The notes under the pieces: generated by a model
What the model saw: the letters and a program-made list of their open reading frames with translations, nothing else
Database searches by the model: none
Told to the model about the DNA's origin: nothing
In this document: positions 17,249 to 26,575 of the stretch, piece by piece
How the letters are laid out: each line of letters begins with the position of its first letter
Position numbering within the stretch: the first letter of the stretch is position 1
Assembly: GCA_003223115.1 (NCBI GenBank)
Contig: QHXW01000152.1
Span: forward strand, 62,001-126,000
Length of the DNA stretch: 64,000 nt
Source: Acidobacteriota bacterium
Lineage (GTDB): Bacteria > Acidobacteriota > Terriglobia > Bryobacterales > Bryobacteraceae
Direction: 5' to 3'
Translations under genes and position numbers: made by a program

Positions 17249-18466
17249 TTACCGATATGCCGCTTCTACCTTTTCTCCATCGTGTACAGGGAAATCGGTC
17301 GGCAAAGCTACAGCCGCACCATCCACGACGCCTTCAACAATCTGCGCCCGGCTAATGCTCGAAGACCCAACCCGCACGTTATGCCAATGAATGACATCGC
17401 TGTCGAGCACGTATACGCCGACGACGCCGCTCGCATCGCGATGCAATGCCTCTTTGGGGATGGTCAGCGCATTGGGCACGACACTTGACCGGACTTCCGC
17501 ATTGACGTTGGTTCCTGGCACCAGCTCATGGCCGGGATTCTGAATCGTGCACAGCACTTCGCCTACCTGCCGCGTTCCCAATGCCTGGATCTTCGTCGGC
17601 ATTTTCTCCACCACGCCTTGCCATTGCTTCCCGGGCATCGCCTCCCAGGTAATAGTGACTGGCAAGTCTCTTGCTACCCGGCCCAGCTCAGGCTCATCCA
17701 CGTACACGCGCACCCGCAAACGGTCCAACACGCCGACATCAGCCACCGGATCACCGATATTCAGATAACTGCCCAGCCGGATCGGCAGACTGTAGACCAC
17801 TCCGTCGATGGGAGAACGAATCATGGTGTCAGAGATTTTGCGGCGGGCCAGATCTGCATCGGCTTCGGCTTCCCGCAGCCGGGCTTGGGCCACCGCCCGG
17901 TCCGAGCTCCCCACCAGCGCCGCGCGCTTGCGTTCCAAAGCTTCAATCTCGAGCTCTGCCTGCCGCAATTTGCCGTGGGCCGATAACACGTCTTCATGTG
18001 TAGCGGCCTGTTTTTCTTCCAGGCGCTTCAGAGCCGAATAATCGCGCTGGGCGGCGCCCCGGTCCAGCCTTGCGCGCTCGAGATTGCTCTCGATGTCGGC
18101 CAGTTCCGCTCTTTTTCCTCCACGCTCGATATTGGCCAGCTCGCCTTTGGCTTGCTCCACTCGCGCCTGTGCCGCGCTCGACTGAGATTGCAGCTCGGGC
18201 GCATTCAACACCGCCAGAATCGAGCCTTTGGCCACTTTTTGCCCTTCCTTCACGGGAAGTTTGACCACCAGGCCAGCGGTGTCCCCCCGCACTGCAGCGT
18301 ACTCCAGCGGTTCGATTTTGCCGTTAGTGGGCAGCGTGCTCACCAGCGTCTCCCGCCTGGCTTTGGCGAAGGTCACGGTGGGGGGCTGATTCCGTTTGAG
18401 GTACACCCACGATGCCAAGGCTGCAACTGCAATCAGGAAAACGAGAAGGATTTTGCGTTTTTTCAA
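17249..18466 (-). CDS. Efflux periplasmic adaptor (HlyD/RND membrane-fusion family)
   Basis: A 405-residue membrane-fusion protein. After a single N-terminal helix (ILLVFLIAVAALASWVYL) comes a lipoyl half-motif (GLVVKLPVKEGQKVAKGSIL), a long Gln/Ala/Glu-rich coiled-coil hairpin, the second lipoyl half (DTMIRSPIDGVVYSLPIRLG) and a beta-barrel domain. It would bridge an inner-membrane pump to an outer-membrane channel, but no ABC or RND pump gene is adjacent. TTG 18466 is the likely start: GGAG lies about six bases ahead and TTG overlaps the previous stop (TTGA). An ATG at 18508 would lie inside the upstream gene. Confidence 0.8.
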   Translation of the reverse strand: MKKRKILLVFLIAVAALASWVYLKRNQPPTVTFAKARRETLVSTLPTNGKIEPLEYAAVRGDTAGLVVKLPVKEGQKVAKGSILAVLNAPELQSQSSAAQARVEQAKGELANIERGGKRAELADIESNLERARLDRGAAQRDYSALKRLEEKQAATHEDVLSAHGKLRQAELEIEALERKRAALVGSSDRAVAQARLREAEADADLARRKISDTMIRSPIDGVVYSLPIRLGSYLNIGDPVADVGVLDRLRVRVYVDEPELGRVARDLPVTITWEAMPGKQWQGVVEKMPTKIQALGTRQVGEVLCTIQNPGHELVPGTNVNAEVRSSVVPNALTIPKEALHRDASGVVGVYVLDSDVIHWHNVRVGSSSISRAQIVEGVVDGAAVALPTDFPVHDGEKVEAAYR

Positions 18467-19023
18467 CAGGATCTCCGGCGGGCGCAGAAATCGAACAGCA
18501 GTTGCCATTCGGCTCGTTGGATTTCAAGCGCTGCGCGCTCCAGTTCCGAGCCGCGATGATTGCCGGCATCTAGACAGACGTCTATGAAAGTAAAAGGGTT
18601 CCATGTTTCCGAGAGTTTCAGGCGCGCGCTCTGATGGGCTGCCGCAATGCTTCGCGCCGCTGCCCGCAGTTGCGGAAAAATCGCGTGCTCACCCACTTGC
18701 TTAAACCAGTACGAGGCGTTGCCCGCATCGGGCTCCTGACGATGCACGATGGCGTGCCAGTAACTGCCCTCGGGCGTTTCAATGGATTGCGACGTTTCGT
18801 GGGCGTCCTCCCAGCATGAGAAATACAGATACAGGCCGCTGGCCGCGGCTTCGGGCGCAGGCGCGGCCGGGAAGAGCTGCTGAGCAGACTGGCTCTGGAT
18901 GCGGCGCCGTGCCTCCTTCGAGCAGATTTTACCCTGCGTTAGAGGGATCAGCCGCTGGCCACTTTCGGCCAGCGCGAGAATACTCGCGACCTCGTCACCA
19001 TAGTCTTTCGGATTCCACTGCAT
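18463..19023 (-). CDS. Conserved protein of unknown function
   Basis: A 186-residue soluble protein starting at ATG 19023 (MQWNPKDYGDEVASILAL). The most notable block is SYWHAIVHRQEPDAGNASYW followed by a histidine (GEHAIFPQL), which has the look of a conserved core with several His/Asp/Trp residues that could bind a metal. I recognise it only as a protein often seen in Acidobacteria, without known function. It overlaps the efflux-adaptor start by four bases, so the two are likely co-translated. Confidence 0.65.
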   Translation of the reverse strand: MQWNPKDYGDEVASILALAESGQRLIPLTQGKICSKEARRRIQSQSAQQLFPAAPAPEAAASGLYLYFSCWEDAHETSQSIETPEGSYWHAIVHRQEPDAGNASYWFKQVGEHAIFPQLRAAARSIAAAHQSARLKLSETWNPFTFIDVCLDAGNHRGSELERAALEIQRAEWQLLFDFCARRRSC

Positions 19024-19120
19024 GGGTTCGAGCTTTCGAGATGATCGTCCCGGCCCAGGATCGGCCGCGCCAAAGCCCAAAGCCTATTGTCTAACATAGA
19101 GATAGGGCGGGTATAGCACA

Positions 19121-19936
19121 ATGGTGGAAAAAACTGCACTGGTGCTTTCAGCAGGCGGCATGTTCGGCGCTTATCAGGCCGGCGCCTGGAAAATACTGGC
19201 GCAGAAATTTCAGCCCGGCATGGTGATCGGCACCTCGGTGGGGGCACTCAACGGATGGGCCATCGCGGGGGGCTGCGAGCCCGATCAACTGGTGCGCTAT
19301 TGGCTTGATCCAACGGCAGCCGGTTTTCTGAAACCACGCAGCCGCTGGTACCCCTGGTGCAGTTTCTTCGACCCCGCGGAATTCAGGGCGAACGTTCAGA
19401 AGCTCAGCTCTCTGTTCACGCCAAAAATTCCATTCGCCGTCGTGATCACTGATGTGCTTCGTCTGCGCTCGAGCCTGTTCCAATCACCGGGCGTGGGCTG
19501 GCAGCACTTGGCGGCGGCGTGCGCAATGCCCGTTGGGCTGCCGTCGATGCGCATCCAAGGACGGTGGTATGCCGATGGCGGCCTGCTCAATGTACTCCCA
19601 TTGTGGGCGGCGGCTGAGATGGGAGCTTCACACATCGTCGCGATTCACGCGCTCCCGCAGGTGCCCTCGCGTATCATACGCAGCCTGGTGAAACTTTTGC
19701 GCTGCTTCAGTCGTGAAAGAAACGTGGCGCCGAACCTCTCGCTCACCCTCATCTCGCCCACCACGCCGCTCGGAACCTTGACCGAATCGGTGCTCTGGAA
19801 GAGAGATGCCGTCGAGGGCTTCATTCGCAAAGGCCAGGAAGACGCGCGCAATGTTGTCATGGCCGGAGCCGTCAAGGCAGCCAGTGAGCGATCGAACACA
19901 TCCACGGCAGTCGCGCCGAAGCTCGCCGCGTTTTAG
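19121..19936 (+). CDS. Patatin-like phospholipase
   Basis: A 271-residue patatin-fold acyl hydrolase. The oxyanion-hole glycine motif is LSAGGMFGAYQAG (residues 10-21). The nucleophile elbow is GTSVGALNG with serine S39. The catalytic aspartate is in YADGGLLNVLP (D-G-G/A). These form the Ser-Asp dyad that hydrolyses phospholipid or lipid ester bonds. No signal peptide is seen, so it is cytosolic or peripheral to the inner membrane. Transcription diverges from the unknown gene at 18463-19023. The substrate is unknown. Confidence 0.85.
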   Translation: MVEKTALVLSAGGMFGAYQAGAWKILAQKFQPGMVIGTSVGALNGWAIAGGCEPDQLVRYWLDPTAAGFLKPRSRWYPWCSFFDPAEFRANVQKLSSLFTPKIPFAVVITDVLRLRSSLFQSPGVGWQHLAAACAMPVGLPSMRIQGRWYADGGLLNVLPLWAAAEMGASHIVAIHALPQVPSRIIRSLVKLLRCFSRERNVAPNLSLTLISPTTPLGTLTESVLWKRDAVEGFIRKGQEDARNVVMAGAVKAASERSNTSTAVAPKLAAF

Positions 19937-19946
19937 AATAGCGAGA

Positions 19947-20339
19947 ATGCCCCTGTATCGGGTTTATCGCATGAAGGAATCCGCGCGTCAGCACTTCCGC
20001 TGGGCGCCCCACGTGTCCGGCAAAGCCGCTGTGAAGCACAGGGACTACGAAGAGGCTGGGCAAATCGACGCTCCCAGCTACTACGCGGCGTGGGCTAAAA
20101 CGCGCGACTCGGGCCAGCCGCTCGAAGTGGGCGATCTTTTGGAAGCTGACGCCGCCGACTTGCGCATTTGTAAGTACATCGGCTTCGAGGCCGCCGAGTG
20201 GGTGGTGCTGGCGCCGGCTCCCAGCCCCGCCGAACCAGTCTCGGGCGCTCAACCAGAGGCTGCGGCGGCTGACACGCAGGCGACCCAGAACGCCGAGGAA
20301 ATCGGTTATACTTCTGCAGACCAGCACACCGGAGAATAA
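19947..20339 (+). CDS. Small conserved protein of unknown function
   Basis: A 130-residue protein starting at ATG 19947 (MPLYRVYRMKESARQHFRW). The N-terminal 90 residues are compact and rich in aromatic and charged residues, and the C-terminal 40 are Ala/Pro/Glu-rich and probably disordered. It lies 10 bases after the patatin gene and 2 bases before the next small gene, so the three may form an operon. I do not recognise the family beyond similarity to short acidobacterial proteins. Confidence 0.6.
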   Translation: MPLYRVYRMKESARQHFRWAPHVSGKAAVKHRDYEEAGQIDAPSYYAAWAKTRDSGQPLEVGDLLEADAADLRICKYIGFEAAEWVVLAPAPSPAEPVSGAQPEAAAADTQATQNAEEIGYTSADQHTGE

Positions 20340-20341
20340 GA

Positions 20342-20629
20342 ATGCGGGAAGTCCGCCTCGGAGATGTCATCGACGACTTTTGCGTTAAGTGCAAACGCAT
20401 CATGAACCACTCCGTGGTTTCCGTACTGAATCTCGAACCCGCTAAAGTTCGCTGCCGCACCTGTTATAACGATCACGATTACCGTCACGAGCAGGCCCCG
20501 CCTCCCAAAATCAATACTCGCAAGCAAGCGCTGTTCAATGAAGTGCTCTCGAAGTTGCAGCCAGACGTCGCCGCGGCGCCCTCCGAACCAAACACCGAAA
20601 AAACCAAGGCATCGCGCAAGAAAAGCTAG
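20342..20629 (+). CDS. Small four-cysteine zinc-ribbon protein
   Basis: A 95-residue protein with two Cys pairs: DFCVKCKRIMNHSV (C-x2-C, residues 13-26) and VRCRTCYNDHDYRH (C-x2-C, about 36-49), followed by a basic, disordered tail ending KASRKKS. The pattern fits a zinc ribbon that binds nucleic acid or a protein partner. It starts two bases after the previous stop, so it is very likely translated from the same mRNA. Function unknown. Confidence 0.65.
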   Translation: MREVRLGDVIDDFCVKCKRIMNHSVVSVLNLEPAKVRCRTCYNDHDYRHEQAPPPKINTRKQALFNEVLSKLQPDVAAAPSEPNTEKTKASRKKS

Positions 20630-20718
20630 TTGGCCCGGACCTTCCGCTTCCTGGCCCAGTGTTTGGAAACGTTCTGTAGGGACCGCCAGCGCCTGGGCAG
20701 CCGTGCCAAAATCAAGGC

Positions 20719-21702
20719 GTGAGCGAACTTCGCTGGCATCCCCTGCTCCGTGAATGGGTGGCGGTAGCGGCCCACCGGCAAGACCGCCCGCAAATGCCGC
20801 AGAATTGGTGCCCTTTTGATCCGGGTTCAGGCCGGGTGCCGGGGCACTATGATGTGTTGATCTATCCCAACGATTTCGCGGCATTTCAGTTGGATAGCGA
20901 GCCTTTCACGCCCGAAACCGGCCTCTATTCGAAGACCGGCGCACGTGGTTCGTGCGACGTGGTGCTCTACCATCCGCAGCACGCGCTCGCGCCCTCCCAG
21001 CTCTCCATCGAGCACTGGCGTAAGGTGGTTGATCTCTGGGCGAAGCGCCATCGGGAACTGGCGGGCAACCCGGATGTTCAGTACGTCTACATTTTCGAAA
21101 ATACCGGCGTCGCCATTGGCGTCACCATGCCCCATCCTCACGGGCAGATTTATGCTTTCCCGTTCATTCCCCCGTTGATCCAGCGCGAATTGGATTCCGC
21201 CGCGGACCATTTTCGCGACCACCGCGAATGCATTTATTGCAGCATTTTGCGGGACGAGATTGCCGAGGGCCGGAGGTTGGTCAGCGAGACCAGCCATTTC
21301 GTCGCCTTTGTTCCGTTCTTCGCGCGATGGCCCGGCGAAATCCAGATTTACGCGCGCCGCCACTTCGGACGCACCACCGATCTGACGGACAGCGAAGCCT
21401 CGGACCTGGCTCGAATCATCAAGCTGATTCGCATGAAGTATGACCATCTGTTTGGTTTTCCCATGCCGCTGATGATGCTCTTGCGGCAGAGTCCCGCTAA
21501 AGGCGATCACCCGTACTTTCACTTTCACGTGGATTTTTACCCCACCCAGCGCAGCGCGACCAAGCTGAAATATTTGGCAGGTGTCGAGAGCGGGGCTGGC
21601 ACTTTCCTCAATGACACGGTGGCTGAGCAGAAGGCCAAGGAACTCCGGGAAACCGAGCCGCGTAGCTTGCAGGCACCCGGCTTGAAGCACTACCCGGCTT
21701 GA
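20719..21702 (+). CDS. galT: Galactose-1-phosphate uridylyltransferase
   Basis: A 327-residue HIT-superfamily nucleotidyltransferase of the Leloir pathway, exchanging UMP between UDP-glucose and galactose-1-phosphate. The active-site H-P-H is in TMPHPHGQIYAFP. The N-terminal ELRWHPLLREWV and HRQDRP strings are typical. The usual zinc CxxC of the E. coli enzyme appears only as NWCPFD, one cysteine lost, while a separate CIYC pair is present in the second half. Translation starts at GTG 20719. No galK or galE is adjacent. Confidence 0.85.
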   Translation: MSELRWHPLLREWVAVAAHRQDRPQMPQNWCPFDPGSGRVPGHYDVLIYPNDFAAFQLDSEPFTPETGLYSKTGARGSCDVVLYHPQHALAPSQLSIEHWRKVVDLWAKRHRELAGNPDVQYVYIFENTGVAIGVTMPHPHGQIYAFPFIPPLIQRELDSAADHFRDHRECIYCSILRDEIAEGRRLVSETSHFVAFVPFFARWPGEIQIYARRHFGRTTDLTDSEASDLARIIKLIRMKYDHLFGFPMPLMMLLRQSPAKGDHPYFHFHVDFYPTQRSATKLKYLAGVESGAGTFLNDTVAEQKAKELRETEPRSLQAPGLKHYPA

Positions 21703-21794
21703 AGCACCACCTGGTGCCTCCCCCTGTGCCTCCCCCCTTGCGTGGCCCTGTAGAATGAGGATGGAAGCGTCGCCGTTCACTGGTCGGTATATTT

Positions 21795-22490
21795 ATGAAA
21801 CTACTTACGTGGTTGGTCGTGTTGGCCCTTGCCGCATCCGGTGTTCGCGCGCAAGATCCACCCGCTAAATCACCGCAGCCCTACATTCGAACTTCCGCTG
21901 AGGCAGTGGTCTCGGCCAAACCGGATCGGGCAAAGATCAACATCGGAGTCACCACGCAAGCTCCGGCGGCGCAAGCGGCCGCGGCTCAGAACGCCAAAGA
22001 GCTGGATGCCATAATCCGCCAGATCCGCTCAACGCTTGGTTCGGCGGTGGAACTGAAAACTATTGGTTATTCGGTGAATCAGGATTTCCGGTATAAACAA
22101 GGAGCGCCTCCCACGATCGCCGGATACACGGCTACGAACATTCTTGAAGTCACGCTGAACGACATCACGCAAGCGGGCAAGCTGATCGACGCTGCCACGC
22201 AGTCGGGCGCCAACACGGTTCAAGGATTGCAATTCACGCTCAAGGACGAATCCGCTGTTCAAGCCCAGGCTCTGCGGGAGGCGGCACTCAGAGCGCGCTC
22301 GAAAGCTGAAGCCCTGGCGCAAGCGCTTGGTTTGAAAATTGTGTGCGTGATCTCGGCGGAGGAATCCGGCGGCATCATCCGGCCCATGGCAGCGCAAATG
22401 ATGCGCGCGGAGGGAGCGCCCACACCCGTCGAATCCGGCACCATCGAAGTTCACGGCAACATCACCCTCACGGTTGAAGTGGCGCAGTAA
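21795..22490 (+). CDS. Exported SIMPL-domain (DUF541) protein
   Basis: A 231-residue periplasmic protein. A signal peptide (MKLLTWLVVLALAASGVRAQ) precedes a SIMPL domain starting IRTSAEAVVSAKPDRAKINI and containing the typical GYTATNILEVTLNDI and AQALGLKIVCVISAEES strings. Relatives such as YggE (oxidative stress) and BP26 form ring-like oligomers, but the molecular role of the family is not settled. It is a single gene with convergent downstream neighbour at 22541. Confidence 0.8.
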   Translation: MKLLTWLVVLALAASGVRAQDPPAKSPQPYIRTSAEAVVSAKPDRAKINIGVTTQAPAAQAAAAQNAKELDAIIRQIRSTLGSAVELKTIGYSVNQDFRYKQGAPPTIAGYTATNILEVTLNDITQAGKLIDAATQSGANTVQGLQFTLKDESAVQAQALREAALRARSKAEALAQALGLKIVCVISAEESGGIIRPMAAQMMRAEGAPTPVESGTIEVHGNITLTVEVAQ

Positions 22491-22540
22491 TCGCGCGGCA
22501 GAACACGCCGATTCGGCCACCAGGCCGTATCGCCAGGGCG

Positions 22541-22810
22541 TTACTTTTTGTCCGGTTCCTGCTCGAGGGGACGGTAGCCGTTCTCCCGCAGGACCTGGTG
22601 AGCCATCGGGAGCGCTTCCGGGAGGACGTAGAAAAATGCGCCGTTCCGTTCGCTTTGAAACAGGACGCCGCCGCGATACTGGTCGGCCTCGACCCCGTAG
22701 TCCACGCCCGCGCCAGTGAGCAGTCCTTCCAGACGCAACGCGTCACGCAGGCGCTTGGCGATGTAGACAAGTTCGGCACGGTCGCCGAAAAATGACGGCT
22801 CGCGTTTCAT
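22541..22810 (-). CDS. Small conserved protein of unknown function
   Basis: An 89-residue soluble protein starting at ATG 22810. Its sequence alternates short helices and strands (LVYIAKRLRDALRLEGLL, then GVDYGVEADQYRGGVLF, then FFYVLPEALPMAHQVL), reminiscent of small ACT/DUF2007-like alpha-beta folds. No catalytic motif is visible. It converges with the SIMPL gene and diverges from the dprA remnant. The call that it is a gene rests on compact protein-like sequence; no function is assigned. Confidence 0.55.
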   Translation of the reverse strand: MKREPSFFGDRAELVYIAKRLRDALRLEGLLTGAGVDYGVEADQYRGGVLFQSERNGAFFYVLPEALPMAHQVLRENGYRPLEQEPDKK

Positions 22811-22901
22811 TCAGGTGAGACTCCAGGCTGCATGACGCCACAAACTACATCATAGGAGATTTGGGACCGGACTCCTCCGGTCCAGCAATTCAACCAAGTT
22901 G

Positions 22902-23982
22902 ATGCCTGTCGAGACACTAAGCCGCGAGCAGGAACTGCACTGGATCGCGCTGAAGCTGGTCCCTGGACTGGGTACCAGAATCGCGTCCAAATTGATCGCA
23001 CAATTTCGTAGTCCCCAAGCGATTTTCCGGAGTTCGCGAAGTGAATTGCAAGCGGCGGGTATCAGCGGCGCCCTGGCCCAGAGTATAACCAGCGGTTGCA
23101 CGTTCGAGGACGCCGTGGTGCAGCAGGAAAAAATGCTCGAGATCGTCACTCTCAGCGATCCGCGCGATCCGCCGCTGCTCAAGGAAATTTTCGATCCGCC
23201 GATTTTCATCTTCGCGCGCGGGCGCATCGATCTGCGGCAGTCGACCATGTTCGTGGTCGGCACCAGGCGGCCGACACCTTACGGCCTGGCGGCAACCGAA
23301 CGTCTGTCTGGAGATCTGGCGCGCGCGGGACTCACCATTGCGAGTGGAATGGCGGGGGATCGACACCGCGGCACACAAGGCGGCTCTCGCTGCGGAGGGG
23401 GAAACCGTCGCTGTTTTCAGCTGCGGCGTCGATGTCATCTATCCCTCGGACAACCGCGCACTCGCCGCGGAGCTGGCTTCCAAAGGGCTGATCATTTCCG
23501 AGTTCACCATGGGCTCCGCCGCATTTCCGCAGAATTTTCCCATACGTAATCACCTCATCAGCGGCATGAGCGCGGGCTTGCTCGTGGTGGAAGGGGCGCA
23601 GTACAGCGTTTCGGCAATCACCGCAAAGCTGGCGCTCGACCAGGGCCGTGAAGTATTCGCGATACTCTGCAACTTCACTTCCAAGATGAGTTGGGGTCGA
23701 AGTGGGGCGAAAGCCCATTCAAGACGGCAGAAACCGCCTGCTGCATCAAGGACTTAACCCGGATGCAACCGAGGGCGACGCTCAAGCATCGTTATTGGAT
23801 AGCCAGAGCGAAATCACTCGCAAGCTCCTCGAGAAGCTGAGTCCGGATTGAGGAATTCATGTGGATGCGCTCGTCGAGACCCTGGAAGATTTTTCTCCTT
23901 CCGAATTAATTGCAGCTCTGAACTTGAAATGAACGGTTTGGTAAAACAGCTTCCAGGGAAGAACTCTGTTAAAGTGTGGTAG
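22902..23982 (+). pseudogene. dprA: dprA (DNA processing protein A), multiply disrupted
   Basis: DprA loads RecA on incoming single-stranded DNA during natural transformation. The N-terminal SAM-like region and first half of the Rossmann fold (MFVVGTRRPTPYG, LTIASGMA) are in one frame. A shift near 23350 moves to RGIDTAAHKAAL and FSCGVDVIYPSDN. The invariant P-G-N of this family is replaced by L-C-N (AILCNFTSKMSWG). About 30 residues then seem deleted near 23695. The winged-helix part (SEITRKLLEKL) hits an in-frame TGA at 23849, and a last shift near 23925 leads to EMNGLVKQLPGK. Substitution, stop and indels together indicate a true pseudogene. The dprA-topA order is a common bacterial arrangement. 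Confidence 0.9.
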
Positions 23983-24097
23983 CGCAGCATCGAGTGCGGT
24001 GCTAACTTTGGTTAACACCTTGCACCGAGCGGCAGGGCAGCCCTTGCGGCAACCGATCGATCCTCCGAATACCGGACCGCGAGGCTGAAAAGATGTT

Positions 24098-26575
24098 ATG
24101 GCAAAGGCTCTCGTAATCGTAGAATCGCCGGCAAAGGCGAAAACTATCAATAAGTATCTGGGAAAACAGTACCTGGTGAAAGCCTCGCTCGGCCATATCA
24201 AAGATCTTCCGAAGAAGGATCTGGCTGTCGATGTGGAGCACGGCTTCGAACCCACTTATGTCGTCATTGAGGGCAAGAAGAAGCTCATCAGCGAGCTCAA
24301 GCAGGCTGCCAAGAAAGTGGAATCGGTGTATCTGGCGGCTGACCCTGACCGTGAAGGCGAGGCCATCTGCTGTCACCTCCAGGAAGAACTGAGTGGCGAC
24401 CACCCTAAGAACGGAAAGGGGGGCAAGCAGTCTAAAAAATCCGGACCCGAGTTTTTCAGGGTGATGTTTAACGAAATCACCGCCCGCGGAATCAAGAAAG
24501 CCTTCGAGGAACCGGGGCAGGTGGATTTGCACCGCGTTGAAGCGCAGCAGGCCAGACGCGTTCTCGACCGGCTGGTGGGATACAAGATTTCGCCGCTGCT
24601 GTGGGACAAAGTGCGCCGGGGATTGTCCGCGGGCCGGGTGCAAACGGTCGCCCTTCGGGTGGTGGTTGAGCGCGAGCGCGAAATCCGCGCGTTCCAAAAA
24701 CAGGAATATTGGACCATCGATGTCCACCTGGGCGCCAAGAAACCGCCAGCTTTTGATGCGCGGCTGATCAAGCGGGCCGTGGATGGCGGCGAGATGCAGG
24801 CCGCTGAGATCACCAACCAGCAGGCCGCGGACGCGTTAGTTGCGACGCTCACGGGCGCCAGCTACACTGTCAAATCGGTTGTAACCAAGGAGAAGAAGCG
24901 CAATCCGGTCGCGCCTTTTATCACCTCGACATTGCAGCAGGAAGCAGCCCGCAAACTGCGCTTCAGCGTCAAACGCACCATGATGCTGGCGCAGCGCTTG
25001 TATGAAGGCGTTGAACTGGGCAAAGAGGGTGCGGTGGGCCTGATCACCTACATGCGCACGGATTCCACGCGCGTGGCGAGCGAGGCCATCGACGATGTGC
25101 GCAAGTTCATCGGCGATAAATGGGGCGCCAATTATCTACCGCAAGCGCCGAATGTTTACAAGTCGAAAAAAGAAGCGCAGGATGCGCACGAAGCGGTTAG
25201 GCCCACTTCGGTGATGCACACGCCCGAAGAAATCGAGCGGCACCTTTCTGACGATGAGCTCAAGCTGTACACGCTCATCTGGAAGCGCTTCGTTGCGTCG
25301 CAAATGCCGCCGGCGCTGTTCGATCAGACCACCATCGACATTTCCTCCAAAGGGAACGACGGCACCGATTACTTGTTCCGGGCAACCGGTTCGGTGCCGA
25401 AATTCGACGGGTACCTGGTCGTCTACGAGGAAGGCAAGGATCAGAAAGACGAAGAAGACGAGGAACTGCGTCATAAACTGCCGCAGGTCGATCAAGGCGA
25501 GGCGCTGAAGTTCCGCGGTATCAAACCTGAACAACATTTCACTGAGCCGCCGCCTCGTTTTACCGAGGCCACGCTGGTGAAAAAGCTGGAATCGGACGGT
25601 GTGGGCCGGCCCTCCACCTATGCCTCCATCCTCTCCACCATTCAGGAGCGCGAATACGTCCAGAAAGAAGGCGGCAAGTTCAAGCCCACCGAGCTAGGCA
25701 TGGTGGTCAGCGATCTGCTGCTCGAGAATTTCAGCGACATCTTCGAAGTGAAATACACCGCGCGTATGGAGGAGGAGCTGGACGAAATCGAAGAAGGCAA
25801 GCTTGATTGGCGCGATGCCATGTCGGAGTTCTACGGGCGTTTTGAGAAAGACCTCAAGCGCGCCGAAGAGCACATGACGGATATCAAGCGCATGGAGAAG
25901 CCCACCGACCTCATTTGCGAGAAGTGCGGCAAGCCGCTGGTCATTAAGTGGGGTAAGCACGGAAGCTTTATCGCCTGCACCGGTTATCCGGAGTGTACCT
26001 ACACTCGCGAGCTCACCGTGGATCTGCCGGACGTCGATAAGGCAGACCTCACCGAGCAGGGCGATCAGGAATACTGCGAGAACTGCGGCCGGCCCATGGT
26101 GCTGAAGAAGGGCCGCTTCGGACAATTTTTCGCCTGCACCGGTCATCCGGATTGCAAGACCACCCGCCCCATTGGAGGGGTCCAACGAAAGTCCGACGTG
26201 CCGCTGGATGAAAAGTGCACGCAATGCGGCAGCAATCTGGTGGTGAAGTTCGGCCGTTATGGCGAGTTCACCGCCTGCAGTAATTACCCGACCTGCAAGT
26301 ACGTCAAGCAGAAGACCGTGGGAGTGAAGTGTCCGGAGTGTTCGGAAGGCGAAGTTGTCGAGCGGCGCTCCAAGCGCGGCAAGACTTTTTACGGCTGCAG
26401 CCGCTACCCTGATTGCACTTTCGTCGCCTGGGGCAAGCCGGTACCGGAAAAATGCCCCGAGTGCGGCAATCCTTATCTGGTGGAAAAATGGCTGAAGGCC
26501 GGCGCCGTGCTGAGCTGCCCTAAGTCGGAATGCAGCTACAAGAAAACAGTTGAGCCCGAACTCGTGAGCCATTGA
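24098..26575 (+). CDS. topA: DNA topoisomerase I
   Basis: An 825-residue type IA topoisomerase that relaxes negative supercoils. The Toprim domain opens LVIVESPAKAKTINKYLG and contains DPDREGEA with the metal aspartates. The catalytic tyrosine is in GLITYMRTDSTR, about residue 318. The C-terminus holds several four-Cys zinc ribbons, for example EKCGKPLVIKWGKHGSFIAC and CPECSEGEVVERRS. Length and domain order are normal. The stop overlaps the ATG of the downstream MFS gene by one base. Confidence 0.95.
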   Translation: MAKALVIVESPAKAKTINKYLGKQYLVKASLGHIKDLPKKDLAVDVEHGFEPTYVVIEGKKKLISELKQAAKKVESVYLAADPDREGEAICCHLQEELSGDHPKNGKGGKQSKKSGPEFFRVMFNEITARGIKKAFEEPGQVDLHRVEAQQARRVLDRLVGYKISPLLWDKVRRGLSAGRVQTVALRVVVEREREIRAFQKQEYWTIDVHLGAKKPPAFDARLIKRAVDGGEMQAAEITNQQAADALVATLTGASYTVKSVVTKEKKRNPVAPFITSTLQQEAARKLRFSVKRTMMLAQRLYEGVELGKEGAVGLITYMRTDSTRVASEAIDDVRKFIGDKWGANYLPQAPNVYKSKKEAQDAHEAVRPTSVMHTPEEIERHLSDDELKLYTLIWKRFVASQMPPALFDQTTIDISSKGNDGTDYLFRATGSVPKFDGYLVVYEEGKDQKDEEDEELRHKLPQVDQGEALKFRGIKPEQHFTEPPPRFTEATLVKKLESDGVGRPSTYASILSTIQEREYVQKEGGKFKPTELGMVVSDLLLENFSDIFEVKYTARMEEELDEIEEGKLDWRDAMSEFYGRFEKDLKRAEEHMTDIKRMEKPTDLICEKCGKPLVIKWGKHGSFIACTGYPECTYTRELTVDLPDVDKADLTEQGDQEYCENCGRPMVLKKGRFGQFFACTGHPDCKTTRPIGGVQRKSDVPLDEKCTQCGSNLVVKFGRYGEFTACSNYPTCKYVKQKTVGVKCPECSEGEVVERRSKRGKTFYGCSRYPDCTFVAWGKPVPEKCPECGNPYLVEKWLKAGAVLSCPKSECSYKKTVEPELVSH

